The position numbers and the translations under genes were made by a program. A DNA stretch of 64,000 bases from Ostreiculturibacter nitratireducens (GTDB lineage Bacteria > Pseudomonadota > Alphaproteobacteria > Rhodobacterales > Rhodobacteraceae): positions 124,001 through 188,000 of the forward strand of contig NZ_JAVQHL010000001.1 of assembly GCF_032670585.1 (NCBI RefSeq). The letters are read 5' to 3'. Below, piece by piece: positions 36,401 through 45,522 of the stretch. Positions within the stretch are counted from its first letter, which is position 1; each line of letters begins with the position of its first letter. The notes below the pieces were generated by a model that saw nothing but the letters and a program-made list of their open reading frames with translations, was not told where the DNA came from and did not search any database.

Positions 36401-37597
36401 ATGACACCCGCAGCCCGCATAGCCACGGCGATCGAGATTCTCGACGCGATCCTTGCGGGTGCGCACGCCGAGCAGGCGCTGACGTCCTGGGCGCGCAGGA
36501 ACCGGTTCGCGGGTTCGGGCGACCGGGCGGCGATCCGTGACCACGTCTACGACGCTCTGCGCTGCCGGCGCTCCTTCGCGGCCATGGGAGGTGCGGAGGC
36601 TGGAGCGGCGGGCACCGGGCGGCAACTGATGATCGGGGCGCTTCGTGCGGCAGACGAGGACCCGGCCGCCGCGTTCACGGGGCAGAACTACGCGCCCGCG
36701 GCGCTTTCGGAGGCGGAGCGGGCGACCCTGCCTGACTTGCCTTCCCATGACGACTTGCCAGAACTCGTGGCGCTCGACTGTCCCGATTGGCTTGAGGCGC
36801 CGCTCCGCGCGGCCTTGGGAGGGGACTTCGCCGAGGTCATGTCCGCGATGCGTTCCCGCGCGCCGGTCTTCCTTCGCGTGAACCTTGCGCTGACGGACCT
36901 TGCCGCGGCGCAGGCCGCGCTCGAGGCCGAGGGCATCCTGACCGAGCCGCATCCTCTCGCCTCGACGGCTCTGGAGGTCGTTGGGAACCCGCAGCGCATC
37001 CGAAACTCCGCCGCTTACCGGGACGGGCTCGTGGAGCTTCAGGACGCGGCGAGCCAGGCCGTTGTCGAAATGCTCCCGCTCGCAGCCGGCCAGCGGGTGC
37101 TCGACTATTGCGCGGGCGGGGGCGGAAAGACACTCGCGATGGCAGGGCGGTGCAAGGCGCGATACTACGTTCACGATGTCGCACCGCAAAGGATGCGCGA
37201 TCTTCCCGCGCGCGCAGAACGCGCCGGCGTTAAGACGACGATCCTCAGGACGACCGAGGTTGCGCAGGCGGCCCCCTTCGACCTGATCCTCATCGACGTG
37301 CCCTGTTCCGGCTCCGGCACCTGGCGGCGCGCGCCCGAGGCGAAATGGACCTTCACGCCACGAAGGCTGGAGGAACTTGTCCGGACGCAGCGCGAGATAC
37401 TGGACACCGTCAAGGACCATGTCACCGTGGGCGGCCATCTGGCCTACACGACGTGCTCGCTTCTCGAGGAAGAGAACGGCGCGCAGATACGAGCCTTCCT
37501 CGCTCATGACACCGGTTGGGAATGCGTGAACGAAAGGCGGCTGACCCCGCTCGACGGTGGCGACGGGTTCTACATGGCGCTTCTGAAGCGCCGCTGA
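36401..37597 (+). CDS. rsmB: RsmB/NOP-family RNA 5-methylcytosine methyltransferase
   Basis: This 398-residue methyltransferase has the S-adenosylmethionine site VLDYCAGGGGKTLAMA, the catalytic cysteine in IDVPCSGSGTWRR, and the second cysteine in AYTTCSLLEEEN. This two-cysteine pattern marks RNA m5C methyltransferases. Most act on 16S rRNA or tRNA. I use rsmB as the family name, and the exact base is not known. It lies 158 bp after guaB with no clear terminator in between. Confidence 0.82.
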   Translation: MTPAARIATAIEILDAILAGAHAEQALTSWARRNRFAGSGDRAAIRDHVYDALRCRRSFAAMGGAEAGAAGTGRQLMIGALRAADEDPAAAFTGQNYAPAALSEAERATLPDLPSHDDLPELVALDCPDWLEAPLRAALGGDFAEVMSAMRSRAPVFLRVNLALTDLAAAQAALEAEGILTEPHPLASTALEVVGNPQRIRNSAAYRDGLVELQDAASQAVVEMLPLAAGQRVLDYCAGGGGKTLAMAGRCKARYYVHDVAPQRMRDLPARAERAGVKTTILRTTEVAQAAPFDLILIDVPCSGSGTWRRAPEAKWTFTPRRLEELVRTQREILDTVKDHVTVGGHLAYTTCSLLEEENGAQIRAFLAHDTGWECVNERRLTPLDGGDGFYMALLKRR

Positions 37598-37713
37598 GAA
37601 TTCTTCACCGATCCCGCAGCGTTGCGACCTGACTGGAGCGTACGGCTCCGGTAGCCGCTTGACGCGTGCAGAATTTCGGCCTCAAACAATCCAAGGTTGT
37701 GCCAGATCTGCGG

Positions 37714-37728
37714 TTAACCTGCATTTAA
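37714..37728 (-). promoter_or_regulatory. Full-consensus CtrA box upstream of cckA
   Basis: TTAA occurs at 37714-37717 and 37725-37728 with seven bases between. Read on the minus strand the element is TTAA-N7-TTAAC, a complete match to the CtrA consensus. It lies 49-63 bp upstream of the preferred cckA start codon. CckA is the kinase at the head of the CtrA phosphorelay, so this site would close a feedback loop. Confidence 0.6.
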
Positions 37729-37776
37729 GGGTTTGTCGTGCGAATAGGCAGGAGAAGTCTGAAAGGGGTCGTCAGT

Positions 37777-40094
37777 GTGTCCAATCCGGTGTTGTCTCAG
37801 CAGTCAATAACGCGCACCGCACAGAGCATCGGGCCGGGGAACATCTATCTGCTCGGCGCGGCGGTGGCGTTCATTCCGGTCGTTTTCCTGATCCCGCAGC
37901 CGATGGCGGCTCTCGTCGTTGCCTGCGTGGCCGGTTCGCTGGCGGCGCTGGCGGGGATCACGCGCTGGTTGACCGTGCGTGACCAGGCCCAGAAGGCCGC
38001 TCTGCACGAACAGATCGCCGCCTTCATTGCCCACGACGCCTCGCCGAGCTTCACGACAGATGCCGACGGGGAGGTCGGCTATCAGAACCGCGCCGCGCTT
38101 GAACGCTTTGGCTCCCGAGGGGGCAGACGCTCACCCGCGCCTTGGCCGAGATCTTCGCCAATCCCTCCGCCGTGCTTTTCCGGCTGCAGAACAAGGCAGA
38201 TCTGCATGGAGCGGCGCGGGAGGATGTCGTCACGCGCCGGGGGCATGTCCGCCTGTCGGTGCACCGGATCGACGATTCCGGCTTTCTCTGGCGGCTCGAG
38301 GAAATGGTGGAACGTCCGGCGGGCTGGCGCGGTACCGAAGCGATCAGCCTGCCGATGATGACAGTGTCGAAGTCTGGCACGATCCTGTTCATGAACGAGG
38401 CGCTCCGGGAACTCGTGGGCGAAAGGGTGAAGACGCTCGACCGCGTTTTCGCCGACCTGCCGCTGCGGCCGGGCGATGAACACGAAATCCTGACCGCGGA
38501 CGGACCGCTGCGGGCGCTCGTGGCCGAGGTTGCCGTTGTGGGCCGGCGGCGCGAGATCTACTTGCTGCCGGGAGTTTCGAGTGCGCGCGTCCAGGCTGCC
38601 GATCCCACTGCCTTCGAGGCGCTTCCGGTAGCGATGATGCGGCTTTCCTCAGGAGGGCGTGTACTGGACGTGAACCGGGCGGCCCGCGATCTCGTCGGCG
38701 ATGTGTCCGAGGGAACCGCGCTTCACGAACTTCTGGAAGGACTCGGGCGGCCGGTGTCTGACTGGCTTGCCGATGCTCTCGCGGGCCGAGGGGAGGGGAA
38801 GCCCGAGGTTCTGCGCGCTTCCCACCCGGACAAGGAGGTCTTCCTGCAGGTGTCGCTGTCGCGCGTCGCGGAGAATGGCCGGGCGGGGCTGATCGCTGTC
38901 CTGTCGGATGCAACGCAATTGAAGACGCTTGAGGCGCAATTCGTGCAGAGCCAGAAAATGCAGGCGATCGGCCAGCTGGCGGGCGGAGTGGCGCATGATT
39001 TCAACAATCTCCTGACGGCCATCTCGGGGCATTGCGATCTGCTTCTGCTTAGGCACGACAAGGGGGACCCGGACTACGCCGACCTCACCCAGATCAGCCA
39101 GAACGCAAACCGTGCGGCGGGGCTTGTCGGTCAGCTTCTCGCCTTTTCGCGCAAGCAGACGCTGAAGCCCGCCGTACTGGACCTGCGCGACACGCTTTCC
39201 GATCTGACCCACCTTCTGAACCGACTCGTGGGTGAGAAGGTGCGGCTGACCTTGAGACACGATCCCGCGCTGAGGCCGATCCGGGCGGACAAGCGGCAAC
39301 TCGAGCAGGTTCTGATGAACCTCGTTGTCAATGCGCGCGACGCGATGCCTGACGGCGGCGAGATCCGGATCGAGACCGAGACGGCCGTCCTCCACGAGAA
39401 ACTCAGCCGGGACCGCGCCGCAGTCCCCGTGGGTGAATACGTGGTCGTCCGTGTGATCGACGAGGGACTCGGGATCGCGCCGGACAAACTCCCGAAGATC
39501 TTCGAGCCTTTCTTCACGACAAAGAGGCCGGGAGAAGGCACGGGCCTCGGTCTTTCGACGGCCTACGGCATCGTCAAGCAGACGGGCGGGTTCATCTTCG
39601 TGGATAGCGTTCAGGGAACCGGAACGACCTTCACACTCTACTTCCCTGCCCATTGCGGGGCGGCCGTCGAGAACGATGTGCAGCATGAACAGCCTCCTCT
39701 GCCCAGGCTCGGCGCCAGTGGCCGCAAGGGGGAGGGGGTCGTGCTGCTGGTCGAGGACGAGGCCCCGGTGCGAGCTTTCGCCAGCAGAGCGCTCAGAATG
39801 CGCGGCTACACGGTCATCGAGGCGGAGAACGCCGAAGAGGCGCTTCATATGCTCGAGGACAGAAGCCTTGCGGTGGATGTCTTCGTCACGGACGTGATAA
39901 TGCCCGGCATGGATGGTCCCACCTGGGTCCGCGAGGCGTTGAAAGCGCGTCCGAACACGCGGGTCGTCTTCGTCTCCGGCTATGCCGAAGAGAGTTTTCA
40001 CGGAAATCAGGGACGCATTCCGAATTCGGTCTTCCTGCCTAAACCCTTTTCGCTGAACGAACTCACGGCGACCGTGCAGGCCCAGATACACTGA
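37777..40094 (+). pseudogene. cckA: cckA, hybrid histidine kinase, split by a one-base frameshift
   Basis: Joined across the shift, the product is a CckA-type kinase. It has two N-terminal membrane helices, two or three PAS-like domains, a kinase core with phospho-acceptor His in GGVAHDFNNLLTA, N and G boxes, and a C-terminal receiver (VTDVIMPGMDGPTW). CckA starts the CckA-ChpT-CtrA phosphorelay. The first part reads in one frame to FIAHDASPSFTTDADGEV and ERFGSRGG, and the rest continues one frame over as GQTLTRALAEIFANP. The break falls in a run of five G (38119-38123), and one more G would restore the frame. A GTG at 37777 with AAAGGGG upstream is the preferred start. A sequencing error is as likely as a real mutation. 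Confidence 0.85.
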
Positions 40095-40136
40095 TTGCGA
40101 CCGGTCGCCCGGGCCGCGCCCCGGCGGACCTTCGGA

Positions 40137-40736
40137 TCAGCGCGGCGTCAGCGCGTCGTAGATTACGTAATCCGGCGCGAAACGCTCCCTCAGGCGCGCT
40201 GAAAGCTCCTGCGTTAGCTCCGTGGACGCTGAAGGCGCCACGTTGTCCCGCGGCAGCGTGATTTCGCAGTCGAGGCGTTCCTCGAGGAAAGCCAGGAAGC
40301 CGCCAAGGTCCTCATATCTGAAGATACGGTCGACGAGCGGTCCGCCGTCAGGGCCGGAGAGGAACTCCGCCTGGCTTTCGAGCCGGGCTACGGGGGGCGG
40401 AGAGTCTGAAAGAAAGGAAGTGACGAAGTCCGGATAGGCCATGCCATCCGTGCTGGGCTCCCCAAGCGGAAGGTCTGCGCGCTGGCGATGGCGATACCAG
40501 CTGCCCAGCCAGTCGGTGGGCTCTCGCATCAGCGCAACGGTGGTGAACGCCTCGCCGGCTGCCAATTCAAGATAGGGGGCCAGGAAGCGGCGGAAGGCGG
40601 ACGCGGAGGTGTGCTTGAGTGGCGGGGGGCGCTGCACGGCGACATGGGCGAGCGATTCGAGGGCCGACTCGATCGAGGTCGAACCGCACCGGGTGTTGGC
40701 GAGGAAGACCAGACGTTCTTTCCAGAAGATCAGCAT
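40137..40736 (-). CDS. Sulfotransferase-fold protein
   Basis: This 199-residue protein has a P-loop-like LANTRCGSTSIESAL near the N-terminus, which fits the 5'-phosphosulfate-binding loop of sulfotransferases, and ALMREPTDWLGSWYRHR, which fits the 3'-phosphate site. It is divergent from recA. Homologues at this location in Rhodobacterales are often labelled gamma-glutamyl kinase in databases, but I see no amino-acid kinase features. The acceptor is unknown. Short length and loose motifs leave the activity uncertain. Confidence 0.65.
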   Translation of the reverse strand: MLIFWKERLVFLANTRCGSTSIESALESLAHVAVQRPPPLKHTSASAFRRFLAPYLELAAGEAFTTVALMREPTDWLGSWYRHRQRADLPLGEPSTDGMAYPDFVTSFLSDSPPPVARLESQAEFLSGPDGGPLVDRIFRYEDLGGFLAFLEERLDCEITLPRDNVAPSASTELTQELSARLRERFAPDYVIYDALTPR

Positions 40737-40883
40737 ATCTACCTGATTTCGAATACATTCCCGGCTTCTCTGGCGCGGCGTCGCAACATCATGTCGCCAT
40801 CACGCCGCCACGCGCGCGAAGCCCGTCAATGGTTCTTTAACCATCCTGCCGAAAAGTGAAACCCGGAAGATTTTGGTTGAAAT

Positions 40884-40898
40884 GTTCTCTTTTTGTCC
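40884..40898 (+). promoter_or_regulatory. Imperfect SOS box upstream of recA
   Basis: The sequence GTTC-N7-GTCC differs from the alphaproteobacterial LexA box GTTC-N7-GTTC by one base. It lies 13 bp upstream of a perfect box in the opposite orientation. It may help LexA bind or overlap the recA promoter. Confidence 0.4.
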
Positions 40899-40910
40899 TC
40901 ATAAGAACGA

Positions 40911-40925
40911 GAACAAGAGGCGAAC
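40911..40925 (-). promoter_or_regulatory. Perfect LexA (SOS) box upstream of recA
   Basis: GAAC-N7-GAAC on the plus strand equals GTTC-N7-GTTC on the minus strand, the established LexA box of alphaproteobacteria. It lies 63-77 bp upstream of the recA ATG, the expected place for an SOS operator. Confidence 0.8.
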
Positions 40926-40987
40926 AAATGGCAAGCATCGGGCGGCGATTGCCGTGCCGGACAGGGTATGGAATAAGGGACCAAATC

Positions 40988-42061
40988 ATGGCAATCGCGA
41001 ACCTACTCGACATGAACGACAAGCGCACGGCCGACAAGCAGAAGGCGCTCGATTCCGCGCTGGCCCAGATCGAACGGCAGTTCGGCAAGGGTTCGATCAT
41101 GCGGCTTGGCGGCGACAACCCCGTGGAAGCGATCGAGGCGACCTCGACCGGATCGCTTGGTCTCGACATCGCGCTGGGAATCGGTGGTCTGCCCAAAGGG
41201 CGGATCGTCGAGATCTACGGTCCGGAAAGCTCGGGCAAGACGACGCTCACCCTGCACGTCGTGGCCGAGGAACAGAAGAAGGGCGGCGTCTGCGCTTTCG
41301 TCGATGCCGAACACGCGCTGGACCCGCTCTACGCCCGTAAGGTCGGCGTCAACCTAGATGAACTCCTGATCTCGCAGCCGGATACCGGCGAGCAGGCTCT
41401 CGAAATCGTGGATACGCTCGTTCGCTCGGGTGCGGTGAGCCTCGTGGTGGTCGACTCGGTCGCGGCGCTGACGCCGAAGTCGGAACTTGAAGGCGATATG
41501 GGCGAGGCCCAGGTTGGCGCGCAGGCACGGCTTATGAGCCAGGCGATGCGGAAGCTGACCGGCTCGATCGCGCGCTCGAACTGCATGGTCATCTTCATCA
41601 ACCAGATCCGGATGAAGATCGGCGTCATGTTCGGCAACCCCGAGACGACGACCGGGGGCAACGCGCTGAAGTTCTATTCCTCCGTTCGCCTCGACATCCG
41701 CCGGATCGGCGCCATCAAGGACCGCGACGAGGTCGTGGGCAACACGACGCGCGTGAAGGTGGTCAAGAACAAGGTCGCGCCGCCCTTCAAGCAGGTGGAG
41801 TTCGACATCATGTACGGCGAAGGGATTTCCAAGACCGGCGAACTGATCGACCTCGGCGTCAAGGCCGGTGTCGTGGACAAGTCGGGCGCCTGGTATTCCT
41901 TCGGCGACGAGCGGATCGGTCAGGGGCGCGAGAACGCCAAGCAGTTCCTCAAGGACAATCCGGACGTCGCCTTCACGATCGAAGACAAGATCCGCGCGAG
42001 CCACGGCCTCGACTTCGGGGCATCGGACGAGGACGCCGGTGGAGAGGTGATGGAGGGCTAA
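40988..42061 (+). CDS. recA: RecA recombinase
   Basis: This 357-residue protein drives homologous pairing and triggers LexA self-cleavage. Walker A GPESSGKTT, Walker B LVVVDSVAALTP, and the L2 region NQIRMKIGVMFGNPET are present. The ATG at 40988 has AAGGGA seven bases upstream and gives the usual N-terminus ahead of DKQKALDSALAQIERQFG. An in-frame ATG at 40928 would add 20 unlikely residues and overlap the SOS region. Confidence 0.98.
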   Translation: MAIANLLDMNDKRTADKQKALDSALAQIERQFGKGSIMRLGGDNPVEAIEATSTGSLGLDIALGIGGLPKGRIVEIYGPESSGKTTLTLHVVAEEQKKGGVCAFVDAEHALDPLYARKVGVNLDELLISQPDTGEQALEIVDTLVRSGAVSLVVVDSVAALTPKSELEGDMGEAQVGAQARLMSQAMRKLTGSIARSNCMVIFINQIRMKIGVMFGNPETTTGGNALKFYSSVRLDIRRIGAIKDRDEVVGNTTRVKVVKNKVAPPFKQVEFDIMYGEGISKTGELIDLGVKAGVVDKSGAWYSFGDERIGQGRENAKQFLKDNPDVAFTIEDKIRASHGLDFGASDEDAGGEVMEG

Positions 42062-42090
42062 GCCCCGTCTCGATCCAGGAAAACCTCGAA

Positions 42091-42122
42091 CGGCCGGGGA
42101 TGTTCCTCGGCCGCTTGTGTTC
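42091..42122 (+). terminator. Intrinsic terminator after recA
   Basis: CGGCCGGGGA and TCCTCGGCCG form a 10-bp stem (one G-T pair) with loop TGT at 42091-42113. The T-rich CTTGTGTTCT follows. It starts 30 bp after the recA stop. Confidence 0.75.
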
Positions 42123-42473
42123 TAGCCGACGCGGGTGATTTCGGTTGGCCTGCGGACGCGGGCCTGTCCGTTCAAGGCGAGTCGAAGACCAACCGCCCGA
42201 GCGCGAACGTTTGCGGCCGTAACTGATGACGCCAGACGACGCCCCCGGAGTGGGCGCGCGAACAGGTGCGAGAACGGATGCCGTGTCTCATGTCCCGGCT
42301 GGCAGAGGTTTCCAATGGGATCGGCGGCGTGAAGCCTGTTGGTCCTGCAAGGATCCGGGGGCACTTCGGGCCACTTCATGGATCGCATTTCGACCCAGCC
42401 TCTTGCTGGACAGTGAACGAGACGACAGATAAACGGGTGCGACAAAGTTTCTGCGCCCGCGAGAGGCCCCGAG
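42123..42473. other. 350-bp interval between recA and alaS without a supported gene
   Basis: No open frame here has family-like content or a ribosome-binding site. The alaS promoter should be within it. No LexA, CtrA or palindromic element stands out. Confidence 0.4.
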
Positions 42474-45137
42474 ATGCCCAGCCTGAACGATATCCGCTCG
42501 ACCTTCCTCAACTACTTCGAGAAGAACGGCCACCGCGTCGTGCCTTCGTCGCCGCTCGTGCCGCGCAACGACCCGACGCTCATGTTCGCGAATTCGGGCA
42601 TGGTGCAGTTCAAGAACCTCTTCACGGGGGTTGAGCACCGCGACTACACCCGCGCCACCACGGCGCAAAAATGCGTTCGCGCGGGCGGCAAGCACAACGA
42701 CCTCGACAACGTCGGCTACACCGCGCGCCACCACACCTTCTTCGAAATGCTGGGGAATTTCTCCTTCGGCGATTACTTCAAGGAGGATGCGATCCCCTTC
42801 GCCTGGGAGCTCCTGACGAAGGACTTCGGGATCGCCAAGGAACGTCTGCTTGTCACGGTCTATCACACCGACGACGAGGCCGCGAACATCTGGAAGAAGG
42901 TCGCGGGGCTGACGGACGACCGGATCATCCGCATCCCGACGAACGACAACTTCTGGATGATGGGGCCGACGGGACCCTGCGGCCCCTGCACGGAGATCTT
43001 CTACGATCACGGCGACCACATCTGGGGCGGCCCGCCCGGCAGCGCCGAGGAAGACGGCGACCGTTTCATCGAGATCTGGAACCTCGTCTTCATGCAGTTC
43101 GAGCAGTTCGAGGACGGCTCGCGCAAGGGCCTTCCGAACCCCTCGATCGACACGGGCATGGGGCTCGAACGGATTGGCGCGCTCCTCCAGTGCAAGCACG
43201 ACAACTATGACACCGACCTGATGCGGAGCCTGATCGAGGCCTCGGCGAACGCGACGTCGACGGACCCGGACGGCGAGGGCAAGGTCCACCACCGCGTGAT
43301 CGCGGACCACCTGCGTTCCACCTCGTTCCTGATCGCGGACGGCGTGATGCCGTCGAACGAGGGGCGAGGCTACGTCCTTCGCCGGATCATGCGCCGCGCG
43401 ATGCGCCATGCGCATATGCTAGGGGCGGCCGATCCTGTCATGTACCGCCTCGTGCCGGCACTCGTGCGGCAGATGGGGGCAGCGTATCCCGAGCTTCCGC
43501 GCGCCCAGGCGCTGATCGAAGAGACGCTGAAGCACGAGGAAACGCGCTTCAAGCAGACGCTGGACCGCGGCCTGAGGCTTCTCGACGACGAGCTTTCGAA
43601 GCTTGGCGAGGGTCAGCCCCTTCCGGGCGCGGCGGCCTTCAAGCTCTATGACACCTACGGTTTCCCGCTCGACCTCACGCAGGACGCCCTGCGCGAAAAG
43701 GGCCGGGCGGTCGACATCGCGGGTTTCGACGCGGCGATGGCCGAACAGAAGGCCAAGGCGCGTGCCAGCTGGGCCGGTTCGGGCGAAACCAAGGACGCCG
43801 CGATCTGGTACGACCTGGCCGAGAAACACGGCGTGACGGAGTTCCTGGGCTACGACACCGAGACAGCCGAGGGCCAGATCGTCGCTCTTGTCGATGGCGG
43901 CGCCGAGATCGGGTCGGCCACGACCGGCACGAAGGTGCAGATCGTCGTCAACCAGACGCCGTTCTACGCCGAGGCGGGTGGCCAGGTGGGTGACGCGGGC
44001 TGGATCCGGACGGATACTGGCGTTGCGCATATCACCGACACGAAAAAGACCGCCGGCGTCTATATCCACTTCGCGGAGGTGACGGAGGGCGACGTCCTTC
44101 GTGGCCAGCCCGCGAAGCTGGAGGTGGATCACCACCGCCGCGGGGCCATCCGGGCGAACCACTCGGCCACGCACCTCCTGCACGAGGCGCTGCGGCGCAC
44201 TCTGGGTGAACACGTCGCGCAGAAGGGCTCGCTCAACGCGGAGGACCGCCTGCGCTTCGACTTCAGCCATGCCAAGGCGCTGACGGATGGTGAACTGGTT
44301 GCGGTCGAAGACGAGGTGAACGAGTTCATCCGCCAGAACACGGCCGTCGAGACCCGGATCATGACCCCGGACGACGCCCGCGCGCTTGGCGCTCAGGCTC
44401 TCTTCGGCGAGAAGTATGGCGACGAGGTCCGCGTCGTGTCGATGGGGCACCTCAGCAATTCCGGCAAGGGCACCGATAGCGGCACCTATTCGATCGAGCT
44501 TTGCGGCGGCACGCATGTTCGCCGGACCGGCGACATCGGCGCCTTCGCGCTTCTCGGCGACAGCGCGTCCTCGGCGGGCGTCCGGCGGATCGAGGCGCTG
44601 ACCGGCGAGGCGGCGATCCAGCATCTGCGGACGCAGGAGCGGAGGCTTTCGGATGTCGCCTCGCAGCTCAAGGCTCAGCCGGGCGAGGTGGCCGAGCGGG
44701 TCAAGGCGCTCCTTGACGAACGCAAGTCGCTCGCGAACGAGGTTGCTCAGCTTCGACGCGAACTCGCCATGGGCGGTGGCGGCGGGAAGGGCCCGGAAGC
44801 CAAGGAAATCAACGGGGTGAAGTTCATTCCTCAGGTCGTTTCCGGCGTGTCCGGCAGGGATCTTCCGGCGCTTGTCGATGAACTGAAGGCCCGAGTCGGA
44901 TCAGGTGCGGTGCTGATCGTCGCGGATACGGGCGGCAAGGCTGCCGTGGCGGCCGGCGTCACGCAGGACCTGACGGCGCGGCTTTCCGCGGTCGACATGG
45001 CGCGTGCTGCGGCCGAAGCCCTTGGCGGCAAGGGTGGCGGGGGCCGGCCAGACCTCGCTCAGGCGGGCGGGGCGGATGCCTCAAGGGCCGATGCCGCGAT
45101 CGAGGCCGTTGAGGCTGTCATCGGAGGCGCAAAATGA
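42474..45137 (+). CDS. alaS: Alanyl-tRNA synthetase
   Basis: This 887-residue synthetase has motif 2 (HHTFFEMLGNFSFGDYFK in parts: HHTFFEMLGNFSF), the editing-domain zinc histidines in RANHSATHLLHEAL, the later CGGTHV, and a C-terminal domain that aids dimerisation. It charges tRNA-Ala and hydrolyses mischarged Ser- or Gly-tRNA-Ala. Its stop overlaps the start of the following small gene as ATGA, suggesting coupled translation. Confidence 0.98.
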   Translation: MPSLNDIRSTFLNYFEKNGHRVVPSSPLVPRNDPTLMFANSGMVQFKNLFTGVEHRDYTRATTAQKCVRAGGKHNDLDNVGYTARHHTFFEMLGNFSFGDYFKEDAIPFAWELLTKDFGIAKERLLVTVYHTDDEAANIWKKVAGLTDDRIIRIPTNDNFWMMGPTGPCGPCTEIFYDHGDHIWGGPPGSAEEDGDRFIEIWNLVFMQFEQFEDGSRKGLPNPSIDTGMGLERIGALLQCKHDNYDTDLMRSLIEASANATSTDPDGEGKVHHRVIADHLRSTSFLIADGVMPSNEGRGYVLRRIMRRAMRHAHMLGAADPVMYRLVPALVRQMGAAYPELPRAQALIEETLKHEETRFKQTLDRGLRLLDDELSKLGEGQPLPGAAAFKLYDTYGFPLDLTQDALREKGRAVDIAGFDAAMAEQKAKARASWAGSGETKDAAIWYDLAEKHGVTEFLGYDTETAEGQIVALVDGGAEIGSATTGTKVQIVVNQTPFYAEAGGQVGDAGWIRTDTGVAHITDTKKTAGVYIHFAEVTEGDVLRGQPAKLEVDHHRRGAIRANHSATHLLHEALRRTLGEHVAQKGSLNAEDRLRFDFSHAKALTDGELVAVEDEVNEFIRQNTAVETRIMTPDDARALGAQALFGEKYGDEVRVVSMGHLSNSGKGTDSGTYSIELCGGTHVRRTGDIGAFALLGDSASSAGVRRIEALTGEAAIQHLRTQERRLSDVASQLKAQPGEVAERVKALLDERKSLANEVAQLRRELAMGGGGGKGPEAKEINGVKFIPQVVSGVSGRDLPALVDELKARVGSGAVLIVADTGGKAAVAAGVTQDLTARLSAVDMARAAAEALGGKGGGGRPDLAQAGGADASRADAAIEAVEAVIGGAK

Positions 45138-45427
45138 GTGCACTTTGGATCGCCCATGTGAAGGTTCTGGACGCCGAGGCATACGGCAAATACGCCGAAC
45201 TCGCCGGCCCGGCCATCGCCAAGCACGGCGGCGTGTTCCTGGCCCGTGGCGGGCGCTTCGTCCAGCTTGAGGGCAACGAGCGTCCGCGCAACGTCGTCGC
45301 GCGCTTTCCGTCGCTCGAGGCGGCGGTGGAATGCTATAACAGCCCGGAATACCAGGCGGCCCTGGCGCATGCGAAAGGCGCTTCCGAACGCGACCTGATG
45401 GTCGTCGAGGAAACACCAACGGCGTGA
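45134..45427 (+). CDS. DUF1330 family protein
   Basis: This 97-residue protein matches the DUF1330 dimeric alpha/beta-barrel family: strand ALWIAHVKVLDAEAYGKY, GGVFLARGGRF, and RFPSLEAAVECYNSPEYQAA. The biochemical role of the family is unknown. It overlaps alaS by four bases and is followed directly by a terminator, so alaS and this gene form a two-gene operon. Confidence 0.85.
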   Translation: MSALWIAHVKVLDAEAYGKYAELAGPAIAKHGGVFLARGGRFVQLEGNERPRNVVARFPSLEAAVECYNSPEYQAALAHAKGASERDLMVVEETPTA

Positions 45428-45430
45428 GTG

Positions 45431-45456
45431 GCGGCGGGCACCGTCCCGCCGTTTCT
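45431..45456 (+). terminator. Intrinsic terminator of the alaS operon
   Basis: CGGCGGG and CCCGCCG form a perfect 7-bp stem around CACCGT at 45431-45450. TTTCTT follows. It begins four bases after the DUF1330 stop. Confidence 0.75.
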
Positions 45457-45522
45457 TACCTCTGTTGACCAGAAAGGGGCGCCGCGCGCTTCGGCGTCGC
45501 GGGCCTCGCTTGCGAGGTCCGC

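Noticed and set aside
38100..38150. Programmed -1 ribosomal frameshift in cckA
   Set aside because: No classical XXXYYYZ heptamer is in the right frame and CckA is not known to use frameshifting. A base loss in the G run is simpler.
42135..42434. Small plus-strand open frames between recA and alaS
   Set aside because: They lack ribosome-binding sites and family similarity, and overlap the expected alaS promoter.
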